Positions 21,001-29,247 of a DNA stretch of 64,000 nucleotides are shown piece after piece. The notes under the pieces are model-generated. The model was not told the DNA's origin and did no database searches. It saw only the letters and a list, made by a program, of their open reading frames with translations. The stretch spans positions 3,286,001 through 3,350,000 of the forward strand of contig NC_026744.1 in NCBI RefSeq assembly GCF_000210295.1, in the 5' to 3' direction. This DNA is from Trypanosoma brucei gambiense DAL972 (Eukaryota; Euglenozoa; Kinetoplastea; Trypanosomatida; Trypanosomatidae). Position 1 is the first letter of the stretch. Each line of letters opens with the position of its first letter. The translations under genes were made by a program, and so were the position numbers.

Positions 21001-21638
21001 ATGTGAGCGTGGTTACTGATGCCTTACAGGTACTTGTGCCGGTTTCTTCTGCAGAATCATCGTTATTTGCCGGCGTGGCACGCCGCAGTCTGTGCCTTCT
21101 CCGACAGTGGTCCTTGTCGTCGCCGAGCGGTGGGCCGAGTTGTGAGAGGGAAAAACAAAAGGGTATTCCCCAGGAACTTGAAAAGAAGGAAGTTGGCACT
21201 GGTGAACTACAGTCTGTTGAAGAGGGTGAACTGACTGACAAAAGATTGCAGAGTATGGCGCGAGCTTCGATGGGCGCCCGCAACCGAGCAGTTTTCCGTC
21301 GTTTTCTCCACGATATTGGAAATGAGGAGGCACGGCAAATGGCAAAAACATCTTTGCAGACAATAGCACTAATCCATCCGGTTCCGGAAGGGATTGAAAA
21401 GGCGGTGGAGGAGAGTGACAAGGGCTCAGCGGTCAGCAAACCGTACCCACAAGGTGCTTCTGATGCAACTCCAACCGATTGTGACCGCGGCGAAAGCGAC
21501 ACGACATCACTTAAGCGGACGTTGCTGCAGATGGTGCGTCTCGTTGCACATACCGGGGATGATCCAGAGTTCAGCGCATTGCTGTCCAACGCTATTCTGG
21601 GTGTTTGCTCCTCACTGGGTCTAACCGAGCTTTCTTGA
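15051..21638 (+). CDS. Giant HEAT-like protein, probable MON2 homologue (Golgi/endosome trafficking)
   Basis: The 2195-residue product is the largest in the window. Its architecture resembles MON2, a relative of the large Arf-GEFs BIG/GBF that lacks the Sec7 catalytic domain. The N-terminus (about 35-135) reads like a DCB dimerisation domain. Residues about 373-480, with LRVLLLETLIKYFE and DIVPLVLRRM, fit the HUS region. The segment near 1368-1430 (LLWCTLLLQLYDGC, LRPEVRQSALKTLFSL) is close to the MON2 HEAT block with its RPAVRKSAGQTLFS pattern, and RVQVALLDVWKRLW near 1712 fits the C-terminal domain. No Sec7 FRLPGE-type motif was seen. MON2 works with DOPEY and a flippase in endosome-to-Golgi transport in other eukaryotes. 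Assignment rests on remembered patterns and is moderately secure; the alternative is a generic HEAT-repeat protein. Confidence 0.65.
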   Translation: MSSGRNTSEDTDGAAPRKRILSSSSPPSSSTLVVVVFQSSLEELMLEATRHRSLVPLRDAIHYARMNGHAAGDIFHAFVLACDSLHGMRQSRPLLLRSLKDLAKMASLQMIPITPTVLQVICNLVRKMLGSALPNTNTAVATSQGPHSASKDNLQHGVDSATATSSARHRNASEVRVGAAATDFERLGSTKYGASNSSFHGGEVAGDLVPSPAADDELQISILQMLMSFLSVCELSNAGLADLMGVIFTMYIQSTPASVVEASCAATIEQRTIAVLEKLQNIGGGDPIRGSGDDNISAGSSAVPLQKTKLDVTDTKERDDLFTARIQMVAYVKDICALCADTAPKWLKIGMHCSNSVGQDTEGGVSDASWAVAPWRLRVLLLETLIKYFETHKVTSSRDVTIFFVQCLNQDIVPLVLRRMDSCDGCSASPQMPGQKDDGIVELIPVTDDDEHQLILTQKLSVTLLSNALPLLQNTMHAILRHNVSCVARCLGDVDRKVENHCALSLLSLWRKQVSNYKVLQQLLLIAPESNRSFTVVNEDSSSQQESHKFWHDVHFNPDSGCVRYGSTTLSDGMEPSRSSSLQSQGPGYPPFGDSEKLLQPFAELVAAASRLLTRMITAVEDGVLESVRVDPLPEGSKSVGELLPSPVTTASFLKSHFRAVLRSQRLLQQRVFGNAQEGENSDHGAPKVPPATTATDARPSHPKVTGARDILDFLAIFTQTLAHIVEVLTREKDSVPLGEMKSTFISLHPFLFRSFTLSAQKMRRGGVIYTVMRGITNMVYISCFLRLPEIRNSYLGVFRKLLSQERGQEEVSGVVRRQQEDAERHAPSTQGFGSDADTVAKLVDCSLEVLEEKQYILNCVVSIAFNIGGGLGDGWCGVVSCLLFTPQVLHDLQKTIQRQQHANVPAKEGVSRDTAHDVEYLQDALRALFVNCALSPSGESLLNLLANFVKEACNSLPLGAEGCEGNIGVSTSYLSSLQLICECCSLALLVGAGRSDELPPKLFLQLWRPVRVLYQRLFSPQHLMLLVKASATVEELKSVLGDILENVVVVAAQLCRYTHCDGKAEYYLIHRKCGADAVLGGELLVQPLTLGPFANTGLVTLLSRLSSLLGQPQLAFPEDSESFSNINSHCVSTEGNSADDDTRPRVLSSVTELLDTIYSSLRKLPFVAPAVISTVGVGGGTNTACDDVDVLNTLSGDLSLLLLKEVFKLIQGFGEDLCGLPWEHLLRLLRRSVTMHDPVELMSSLSSSEARALAGLTEATSVKSFHVPTGVKQGIGVAFRTLETVQHSHITSLNGAGLRELIRCGGAFMTHRLPQGEEQRLNINLSAVQLLWSIADYSASLGHLQDGEADDNGGNASTSDSQYGGVTYDLLWCTLLLQLYDGCLDLRPEVRQSALKTLFSLVQAHSNRLYADSWRTFLREVLGPLMDVVLEAAKSCAAAPDFSAAPSVPLQGASEPDDTAHLPKSNRQNSEGHRVTQLLKHFNDTPTFLDDVRVTIMDSVYRVFISHHSAMHKALVTQAKVEKQRVDGELLLRKTLSHFIDVCAASRLVSRSTSGEVVALSATRALHGLMASLKSSTLAPDQVPLLLREEREAAWSAVEGLIHRDSESLHTANAQCTPAVVSTIVSALGDIVVLQRSNASQPTTPGSSGQQEEAPVFASSLFGALRQSFANEPRSEESKVDSYDYFPRYLQLSEVCLRSHAVTEAYFFPSRVQVALLDVWKRLWIFLGAEERGAVVSVVMRQFPTEEIVITFVGQKLRTSQTKRSNVLGGGAGLDDLLGQQEPISLRRTFPPGAHPNFLMDLMGFLYFITNDEDSAKQTERCQSSGSVKDSLITPMIPAIIRGVGVLLLLEYASPDVLATPCRGLLYHIPSEFFNRAEKCLEMLLVDVLWNVDKQDSSATAITTEGAESTLHISRREGLLAFCSCFASLTSLARVMAAAVETGASSTTEGKYPENLVNALQRLERLVSLLGKLIPYVMRYSTDVSVVTDALQVLVPVSSAESSLFAGVARRSLCLLRQWSLSSPSGGPSCEREKQKGIPQELEKKEVGTGELQSVEEGELTDKRLQSMARASMGARNRAVFRRFLHDIGNEEARQMAKTSLQTIALIHPVPEGIEKAVEESDKGSAVSKPYPQGASDATPTDCDRGESDTTSLKRTLLQMVRLVAHTGDDPEFSALLSNAILGVCSSLGLTELS

Positions 21639-22102
21639 GGTGGCGGATGGGAGTGCAATCTCGTTTGTCTTCCTTATACGAATACATTTTTTTTTGCTCT
21701 CCATTCTTTGCACTCTGCACGGAGAACGCTGATATGCAGGTACGCACATACATATGCCACAACCTGTTCATATAATATACAAAACTATGGAACGATGGAA
21801 ATAGAGTTCAATGATGTTTCTTATCTTGTGGACTCTAGTTCTGTGTGATGTTGTCTTCTTTCGCCTGGTGTGTGCTTTTTATTCTCTACCCCATTATTCT
21901 TCGCAAGCACTCTAGTTAACTATTTTTTATTTCTTTTTTTTACGTCTCTGGGGACGGCAGGGACGTTTTGTGCGTTGCTGTCGTATTGAGTCTTAACACA
22001 GAGACCAAGAAAGAGGGACAATAGCCGCAATCTATACAGTATTTGTTGCCCAGATACGAGCGAGGGCCGGGAGAATATACATACTGGCATATAGGCGGAG
22101 CG
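21639..22102. other. Intergenic region
   Basis: No gene. A strong T/C tract at about 21915-21948 is followed by AG at 21959-21960, the likely acceptor for the phosphatase gene; this gives a 5' UTR of about 140 bases. The frame is open from 22043, but the first ATG is at 22103. Confidence 0.6.
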
Positions 22103-24016
22103 ATGTCATCGTCAGAAGCGGTGAAGGCGCTTGCATCCCTGACGAAGGAAGAGCTCATGCAGCGCGTGTTAGAGCTGCAAGGGAAGAATGCGGAGTTGTA
22201 CGACGAGGTAGAACAGTTGCGGCAGCGCCTCTCGCAAAACAGGATTCCGGACGTCAGCAAACCTCGTGTTTCGATTCGCCATTCGTGTGATGTCGGTTCG
22301 TGTTCGCCCAGCAGGTTCAGTACGCTGGCAAGTAGCGTGGGGGGACAATACGGGAGCTACACTGTTTCGCTCTCCGTTCTCGTAATCGAGAACGGTAACT
22401 CCATGACTGTGCCACTCTCTTCTATTCTGGACAAAAGCTACAAGCGGCCGGACATGCGCGAACCGGATACCCCTGCCGTTTCCATGTCAGCAATGCGCGA
22501 TGAGTCCGACCCGCACGGGCGCTTTTCCGCAGACCACTGTGACATCATTCGTTCCCCAAGTATGGGAATTGATGGGCCTGCTGGCGGTGGTGCAGAGCTG
22601 CGTGGTGTCACGTTCGGTGCTGCTGCTGCAGCGGCTGTTTCCGCCACCTCAGGTTGTGGGGGTTGCAGACCGTCCATAATGGTTGGTTTCAGTCGGGCCG
22701 ACGACCAGAGCGAGCCCCCTCCTCGCGATCCTAGTTCGTGTCGGCCGCCGATGTCCGTGCAACCGATATCTGCGAGCCTTGATGCACCTCGTCATGATAT
22801 CCAGCGGTTTAGTAGTGGACGACCGCTCGGTGTGCGCGAGGGCTCCTTAGCATCAGATGGCCTGGTGTCCCACAGGACGCTACGTACCTTTAACCAACAA
22901 GTTATTGACGGCTATAGTGCACCCTCACCCATGTCTTCTCGAGGTAGTGCAGTGTTTCATTACATCGTGAGAAACTTTACGCTGAATAATGAGTGCAGGC
23001 ACAACTCCGACGACGTGGAGGGTTTTGGTCGGGCACTTTGCAGTCTTTGCGAAGAGGTTAAGCGGGTGTTGAAAAGCGAACCACGCCATGGAAGCAGTTA
23101 TTCTCCGTGCTATGTCTTTGGCGACATCCACGGAAACTTCATTGATCTTTTCTATTTTCTGGACAACCTAATTTCGTTTCAGGACCTTCGTTACACGCCG
23201 CATCGCTTTGTGTTCCTTGGGGATTACGTTGACCGTGGCCCCTTCAGTGTAGAAGTCGTTGCCTACCTTTTTGCCATGAAGGTATTGGCCCCGGACAAGG
23301 TACTTCTCCTTCGTGGAAACCACGAAGACAGTCTCGTAAGCGGTGATATCGCAGGTTATGGTCACACGAGCTTCCGTGCACAATGCCGTGAGTTGTTTGG
23401 ATTCACATTAGGTGAGGAAGTGTGGAACTGCGTGAGCGATACCTTCGCCTATCTCCCACTCACCGCAAATATTGATGGAAAGATATTCTGTACGCACGGG
23501 GGTATTCCGCGATATAGCGGTGGTGCAGACGATCGGTTGTCACAGCTGAGCCGTGGGGATTTCCCTGTGATGCGGACCTTGTTCCAGGCGCCTGCCGATG
23601 AAACGCCTCAGCAGAGACAACTGCGGCAACTTGCAATGGACACCTGTTGGGCGGACCCTGCGGAGGATGAAACTCAACTCGACCGGTGGGGTTTCGGCGA
23701 CAACCCCCGCGGCCGGGGTGTCATCCTTTTTGGTAGTAAAGCCGTTGACGACTTCTTAGGCAACCATAACTACGAATACATTTTTCGTGCTCACCAGGAG
23801 AAGTCGGATGGGCTGAAGCTCAGCAAGAACGCAAGAGTGTTCACAATCTTCAGTACCAGTGCTTACGTAGGACACGAGAATGGGGCGGGAGTAGTACTGG
23901 TGGCAGATGGGAAAATTAGGTTGATTATAAAAAATGCGGACAGTATCGAAATGGACCCGGAAACCAACGTTCCCACAGCTCACGGAAACGAGGAACTGGA
24001 AAACGGGCCGCGGTGA
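22103..24016 (+). CDS. PPP-family serine/threonine protein phosphatase with long N-terminal extension
   Basis: The 637-residue protein has a C-terminal PPP catalytic domain with the metal-binding signatures in order: GDIHGN (340-345), GDYVDRG, RGNHE (404-408), THGG and RAHQ. The metal ligands and the catalytic His of RGNHE are therefore intact and an active Mn/Fe-Zn phosphatase is expected. The first 300 residues are unusual: a short coiled coil at about 12-45 (EELMQRVLELQ and onward), then Ser/Pro/Gly-rich sequence with an Ala run. This arrangement is not PP1, PP2A or PP2B, and no EF hands or TPRs are visible. It is probably one of the kinetoplastid-specific PPP enzymes. The start is the first ATG after the acceptor at 21960. 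Confidence 0.85.
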   Translation: MSSSEAVKALASLTKEELMQRVLELQGKNAELYDEVEQLRQRLSQNRIPDVSKPRVSIRHSCDVGSCSPSRFSTLASSVGGQYGSYTVSLSVLVIENGNSMTVPLSSILDKSYKRPDMREPDTPAVSMSAMRDESDPHGRFSADHCDIIRSPSMGIDGPAGGGAELRGVTFGAAAAAAVSATSGCGGCRPSIMVGFSRADDQSEPPPRDPSSCRPPMSVQPISASLDAPRHDIQRFSSGRPLGVREGSLASDGLVSHRTLRTFNQQVIDGYSAPSPMSSRGSAVFHYIVRNFTLNNECRHNSDDVEGFGRALCSLCEEVKRVLKSEPRHGSSYSPCYVFGDIHGNFIDLFYFLDNLISFQDLRYTPHRFVFLGDYVDRGPFSVEVVAYLFAMKVLAPDKVLLLRGNHEDSLVSGDIAGYGHTSFRAQCRELFGFTLGEEVWNCVSDTFAYLPLTANIDGKIFCTHGGIPRYSGGADDRLSQLSRGDFPVMRTLFQAPADETPQQRQLRQLAMDTCWADPAEDETQLDRWGFGDNPRGRGVILFGSKAVDDFLGNHNYEYIFRAHQEKSDGLKLSKNARVFTIFSTSAYVGHENGAGVVLVADGKIRLIIKNADSIEMDPETNVPTAHGNEELENGPR

Positions 24017-25176
24017 CATAAAGCAGGTAATGCTGCCGAAAGATGGTGGATGATTTTCATGGCGTCAGACAACATCATGTGGGGAGTGAGTGACAAGGTA
24101 AGCTTACATCTTTTCACCACCCTACAACCTCATGACCTTTTCGCAGCTTTGAAATATGAGCAAGGGCGTGCGAACGAAATCGGCGTGCCTCCACAAAAAT
24201 GTGCAAGCTCTGCTGGTGGGAGAACACATCAGTAGTTTGTGAACAGCATATCTACAAGTTGGTGGTAAGAAGCGCTGGTTTTACTATGTGGAGGATGGAG
24301 GGATGTTTCGTTAAAAGAAGAAGAAGGGGGATGAAGGAAGCGCGTCTGCGTCTTCCTCGCTGCATTCTCGCTCACGTGTGAACAGACCACCGCAGGAGGA
24401 CACTGCGCCCGGTAGTTGTTGTCCAGTGTATGCAGTGAACTCGGGGGTTAAGATGGAGAGCGTGCGGTTCCCAACTAGAGAGCAGATATTTAACCTTTTT
24501 TGTCATCTTTTTGAGGATAACATAAATGCGCCGTGCAACCACTTTTGGTACTATTTCATATCTCTCCGACAACTATTCCCACGTCCATATTCCTCCTTCA
24601 CGCAGTTACCTTCATTCTTCTGTGCCTGATTCTCTCTCTCCTTCTTTCAATGGTTTAAGTCGCTGGGCGTGTGTCATTCGTGCCGGAATTGGCCGTCCCA
24701 TCTTTTGTGGAGGAGTACACCCGCTGTCCCACATCCCTCCGCATATACAAAACCTTAGATTGTTGAAGTGAGCTGCGACGAACGGGAAAGCATATGGGCA
24801 TCAAACCATGAAATATGGCTCATTGCCTTTTTTCTCCACTCTTCTTCATATTACACTTGCATTCCATGTATATATATATATATTCTGCTTTACCGTAATT
24901 GCTTTTCCTCACTTTTTTCTTTGTCGTGGGCGCTAGCGCTTCGAGAGAAGCTGCATCTAATAAGTGGCTCCAACTGAAGCAGGTGGCACCTGTCGAAGGC
25001 AAAGAATTCATCAAGTGGCCCACGGTTTTTATTTTTTGAAGACACACTCGTAGGTGCGGCAGAAAAGGCGAGGCTGCGAATATTCACACATACAACCAAA
25101 GGAAGTAAGTGCGGTCAGTCGGGGTCGGTGCTACTCGCAAAATATATTGTGTTTACCGTTTAACTATTCCTCTTTT
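24017..25176. other. Intergenic region
   Basis: No convincing gene in 1.16 kb; short frames with ATG (for example from 24050) show no family features. An alternating AT run lies at 24869-24883. T-rich stretches at 24900-24930 and 25025-25038 precede AG sites, including 25040-25041, a possible acceptor for the channel gene. Confidence 0.55.
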
Positions 25177-26838
25177 ATGAGCTCGAGGATGTCACAGAAA
25201 CTTCGTGGCCACTCACTTGCGCCCAAACGGCAGAAGCCCTTGGTGAATCCCGAATTACTTCTGGCCTCACCGACGGACTCGACACGAGGTGGGAGTAAAC
25301 AGTTTGTTCGTGCTTTTAATGATGAGGGATGTCTTTCCACTCGTGAAGTGGGCGTGCGGTGGTTTAACTTTGCGTTGCTATCCATCTTCTACACACTTCG
25401 TTCACAACCGTGGTCATTACTAATCACGTACACAATTCTATTGTACGTTGGAATACTATTCGTGTTCTCTGCAGCGTATGTTGTGTGGGCCCGCGGGTGT
25501 GGTGCCCAAGACGGCTCAACGTGGGTGTCCGCTCTGTATTTCACCGTTGTTAGCTTTGCGGCTAACGGTGGTTATGTTGGTGAGCAGCAAGACACCATGC
25601 TCGATCCGCATCACGTGTGCTTTACCGGACGTACGGTCATTGTAACACTGCTTTCTTTTGGGAACATCATATTCGTCGGACTTGTTGCCGCACTCGTTGT
25701 TGGAAAGGCGGCGTATGGCGAGGAGTTAGGTCACCGCATAGTCTTCAGTGACTTTTGCTCGCTGGCAATGGCCCCGGGTACAAAAGATCGAGACTGCTGG
25801 GACCTCACTTTTCGCATGGCTAACAGCAGTTCGAGCAAGGCACTCGCACATGGTCAGCTGCGGCTCTTCATTGTAACATCAGAGCCAACAGACAACTCAA
25901 GGCATCAACGCAAGAGGCGTAAGAGGTCAGTGGACAGAACGGAGACACGACGGCACGCCACTAGTAGTCATCATCACATTGATGACAAGAGTAAGCGATC
26001 GGGCCAGTTATCGAAACATTTGGAACACCATATAAGCGACGGTACCGTTCAGACAGAAACCCATCCGCAAAGACGCGAGGGAGAACTTGATGATGTAACG
26101 AGAATGGATCGCGAATCGAGGGAGTGGGCGGACGCCGAGTCGCATATTGTAGAGGTGTTGGCAGAGGAACACCTGAAACGGAAACGAGGTCGTGAACACA
26201 CCTCTAAACGCCAAGTACTGTCGTCGCCTGCCACGAGTTCATGTAGCAGTGATGCGGATGGCGGGGCCAGTTTTGGCGGGGCTACGGGGTCGGGGTGTTC
26301 ATACGTTCCCATCAACTCACCTGAGAGTGCCCTGAAGCAAGTGTCCATTCAAGTTGAGGAATTAAGATGGACATGTTCTGGGGAGAAGCACCTCGATGGG
26401 CGGGACGGTAGACTACTGTTATGGTTCCCAGTGGACATCACGCACACGATTAACCGTTACAGCCCGCTCTACCGCTATGTAAAGCATAATATGACTAATA
26501 GTCTTTGCACGCTGAATTCTCTGCAGGTGGCATCTCCCGCGATCCCGCAGGAAGCGATATCCGAGGAAGAGAGGGGACCAGCCGCTACCGCAGCGTTTCC
26601 CTGCTCATTTCAGCTTGTGGTAACTTTTGACGCAACTGAAATGGAAAGCGGTAGACACATTTCTGCTCGGCACACATATGCCGCGGACGACATAATAAAG
26701 CACTACAGGTTTTCCAATAAGGTGGTGCGCATGTCCCCGGAAAAGAGGGAGGTACTTGTTGACTATCACTATTTTAATGAAATGCTCTCAGATGTCGTGT
26801 CGCCTTTGCACCGTACGGAGCGTGTTCGCACGCGTTAG
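25177..26838 (+). CDS. IRK: Inward-rectifier-type potassium channel lacking the signature sequence (TbIRK type)
   Basis: The 553-residue product has the two-membrane-segment plan of Kir channels. TM1 lies at about 70-105 (LLITYTILLYVGILFVFSAA), then a pore helix (WVSALYFTVVSFA), the pore loop ANGGYVG (129-135), and TM2 (VIVTLLSFGNIIFVGLVAAL). The cytoplasmic C-terminal Kir domain is recognisable: DLTFRMAN, then DGRLLLWFPVDITHTIN, QLVVTFDATEMESG and VLVDYHYFNEM. A charged His/Arg-rich insert of about 140 residues splits this domain. The canonical T-x-G-Y/F-G filter is absent. This agrees with the described T. brucei TbIRK, a signature-free K+ channel of acidocalcisomes. The frame is open upstream without ATG. 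The first ATG is 25177; if splicing uses an AG at 25180-25187 the start would be 25189. Confidence 0.85.
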   Translation: MSSRMSQKLRGHSLAPKRQKPLVNPELLLASPTDSTRGGSKQFVRAFNDEGCLSTREVGVRWFNFALLSIFYTLRSQPWSLLITYTILLYVGILFVFSAAYVVWARGCGAQDGSTWVSALYFTVVSFAANGGYVGEQQDTMLDPHHVCFTGRTVIVTLLSFGNIIFVGLVAALVVGKAAYGEELGHRIVFSDFCSLAMAPGTKDRDCWDLTFRMANSSSSKALAHGQLRLFIVTSEPTDNSRHQRKRRKRSVDRTETRRHATSSHHHIDDKSKRSGQLSKHLEHHISDGTVQTETHPQRREGELDDVTRMDRESREWADAESHIVEVLAEEHLKRKRGREHTSKRQVLSSPATSSCSSDADGGASFGGATGSGCSYVPINSPESALKQVSIQVEELRWTCSGEKHLDGRDGRLLLWFPVDITHTINRYSPLYRYVKHNMTNSLCTLNSLQVASPAIPQEAISEEERGPAATAAFPCSFQLVVTFDATEMESGRHISARHTYAADDIIKHYRFSNKVVRMSPEKREVLVDYHYFNEMLSDVVSPLHRTERVRTR

Positions 26839-27877
26839 AGGCGATCCGGGGAGAGGAGTGGCAAAAAGCGAACCTGCAAGTAGTCTACAAGGAAATCGCT
26901 TGTTGGCGCACGACGAAAGAGTAGCCGAGTCACAATGTGGGCGGGTGTACCGCGTGAACGAAGAGGTGGCAGCGTCTTATAAGAACTGTAGTTGCGGCTC
27001 TATACGTGTACACCTGTTAAGTTGGTGCCAGATATTGCATTGGCACTGGTCATTACGTGAACTTCCAAAACAGGTTTAAACGATGATGTCGGCGACCGTC
27101 CGGTTGGCCACTTTGGATAGCAAACGCCTATGTCTTGGATGAGGGTGACGGCTACCCTCGGTTTCATTACGGCGAATACATTGCGGCCGGTAATGATTCA
27201 CTTAAAGTCCATCAGTAACCTTTGTTTTTCTTGTGTCAGTAGAGTCCCATATGTATCGATGTGCTTCTACGACAAAGACACGTCGCTCTCGCTCCGATCG
27301 TACTGTTTGGCGTAACCTTTTCCAGTGGGTTAATCAGGTATGCGGTACTACATGTCTTTTTTTTTTCTTTGACAGCGTCACTTTCCCCTTTTTTTTTCTG
27401 TTTTTTATTGTTCTTTACGCTGCCCAGTACCCTCAGGTGGCGTCAAACGCCCTCCGCGCACGCCAACGGTTGCAGGAGCAACAACTCACTTGGTGTTTTG
27501 AATGGCTAGTGGTTTAATTCTGCATGAGTTGAAATGATAGCTGCGGCACTTACCCTCTCTTCGCACAGTGTCGCGGGGATATGGGATGTTGGTGCACGGG
27601 GGCGTGGGCACCACACGGACGTCTCCGCTCCTTTCGTTTAACGAACTGTCGATGTAAATTCAATTTGTTCCCGGTGATATAACGTCTGTTCGTGGAATTG
27701 CACCTACCACTAGTTATATATTTTTTTCTTATGTTTTGTTATATTTCTTGAGTGGTCGGTGTGTTGCGACGTCAACTGATTGTGGCGTGCTTCCCGCAAA
27801 AGTTCACTAGGTGCCGTAAATAATACTTTTGAGGTGTGAGAGGGGGCAAACCGTGTTGTTGGTGATCTCAGTGCAAT
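26839..27877. other. Intergenic region
   Basis: No gene recognised in 1.04 kb. T-rich tracts lie at about 27355-27415 and 27715-27750. The AG at 27870-27871, just before ATG 27878, is one candidate acceptor; upstream AGs after the 27715-27750 tract are alternatives. Confidence 0.55.
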
Positions 27878-28933
27878 ATGGAGAAGTACAGGAAGTTTGG
27901 TGATGCCGCCACCGGCATCAATCCTTTCATCTCCATGAAAACTCCAACAGCATTTTCCACCCTGTTTGCCGCAGTTCTATTTCCCGTACGCTGCGTCATT
28001 GCGGTTGTCATAATGTCGCTATTGTTTTTGGTGGATACATTCAATTACTTGTTTTACCTTTTGCCGGGCCTTTCGTCTCTGTCGCATTTGTTGTTCGGAG
28101 GGCTGCAGCGTGGGCTGCTGCGTGGCCTCCTATTCTCCCTCGGTAACGTTTCCATTGCGCGCGTGCCAACCAGCGGCTCTTTGTCACCTTCCGCTGGGGA
28201 TGTGGTGGTCGCTAATCTTCAGTCTGTTTGGGACATGTGTGTTATTGAAGTGGCGGAGCAGATTCCACTCTTCGTCGCAGCCTTCTACGGTGGCAAAGCC
28301 GGATCTTCCCCGGAAAAGAGCAAAAAAGATGAAGATGGTACCCTCTTTGTGATGGAACCGTCGCCTCTGCAGCGGTGGCGGGTGTGGTGGCACATTTACA
28401 ATACCGGAACCTCTACCTTTCTTTCTACAGTGGCAGACGATAGCAGTAATGCCCACAGTGGTGAGGCGCTGCCGATCGACATTACTTTGCTTCAACGTCG
28501 CTGTCACCGCCTTGGCGTACCACTGGTGCTCTTCGCAGAGGGAAGCTGTACCAATGGGAAAGGTATGCTAAATATTTCCCCAATTCGAGTGGGCGTTACA
28601 CCCGCGCGCTTGCTAGTAAGTGCTCTGAGTTATGACACAGCGGCCCTCCATACTGTCGTGCGACCCCATAGCGTTCTCTCGTATCTCTTCTCTATGAGCG
28701 CTTCACTTTATGGGAGCCGCGACCCCGCGTGGTACAGTCCGCAGTTTCCTACGGCCACCGCACGCCTGGCATCCGTGGGAACCGACCCCCCGGCGGAGGC
28801 AGTGGAGGGAGTTGTGGTGGTTGAAGGCACAAAAGTGCGTCAAGTGCTTTGTGGGATCTCTCGCCCACGATGTGCGTTGAACGTTGGACTTCGTGAGAAA
28901 CGTCGTTTCGTTGAGGTTTTCATGGCTCAGTAA
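27878..28933 (+). CDS. Divergent lysophospholipid acyltransferase (PlsC/LPLAT-like), membrane protein
   Basis: The 351-residue protein begins with a hydrophobic region of two or three membrane segments (about 27-85). It then shows the LPLAT core in order: motif I NLQSVWD (113-119) in place of N-H-x-S-x-x-D, and motif III FAEGSCTNGK with Glu221-Gly222, in place of the FPEGT-TNGK seen in LPCAT/AUP1-type proteins. The family transfers acyl chains from acyl-CoA to lysophospholipids on ER membranes. The catalytic His of the HX4D motif is replaced by Leu114 while Asp119 remains. The protein may therefore be inactive, use another base, or act as a membrane adaptor as AUP1 does. ATG 27878 is the first after the tract. 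Confidence 0.65.
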   Translation: MEKYRKFGDAATGINPFISMKTPTAFSTLFAAVLFPVRCVIAVVIMSLLFLVDTFNYLFYLLPGLSSLSHLLFGGLQRGLLRGLLFSLGNVSIARVPTSGSLSPSAGDVVVANLQSVWDMCVIEVAEQIPLFVAAFYGGKAGSSPEKSKKDEDGTLFVMEPSPLQRWRVWWHIYNTGTSTFLSTVADDSSNAHSGEALPIDITLLQRRCHRLGVPLVLFAEGSCTNGKGMLNISPIRVGVTPARLLVSALSYDTAALHTVVRPHSVLSYLFSMSASLYGSRDPAWYSPQFPTATARLASVGTDPPAEAVEGVVVVEGTKVRQVLCGISRPRCALNVGLREKRRFVEVFMAQ

Positions 28934-29247
28934 GTGGGCATGTCCTGGTGGTAGTGGCGGAGCAACAGGATAGAGAGGAGGGGACGATGTTGAATCTTTC
29001 AAAGGTTACATAATCGGTGAACATTGAATCTGCTAAAGTGGAGCACGCAACCTCTCTTGGAAACTGTAGCTGGGATATATTCAAAGGAAACTAAAAAAAG
29101 AGTGAAGAACATATTTGATGCGCCCAACAAACTTACATTTCCCCCCCTTCCTCCGTCTCTTGCAAACCTTTCCATCTCTCTTTGCTGTTTCGTACACATT
29201 TATGTTTGGCTCGTTTCAGCAAGGACGAAGGGAGGTGTAGCTCCAAC
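28934..29247. other. Short intergenic region with splice tract
   Basis: No gene. A C/T-rich stretch at about 29140-29217 ends in AG at 29218-29219; a further AG is at 29238-29239. The frame of the next gene is open back into this tract but has no ATG before 29248. Confidence 0.6.

Noticed and set aside
20990..21658. 222-codon minus-strand frame opposite the MON2-like gene
   Set aside because: It is antisense to a long, well-supported coding region and has no recognisable domain.
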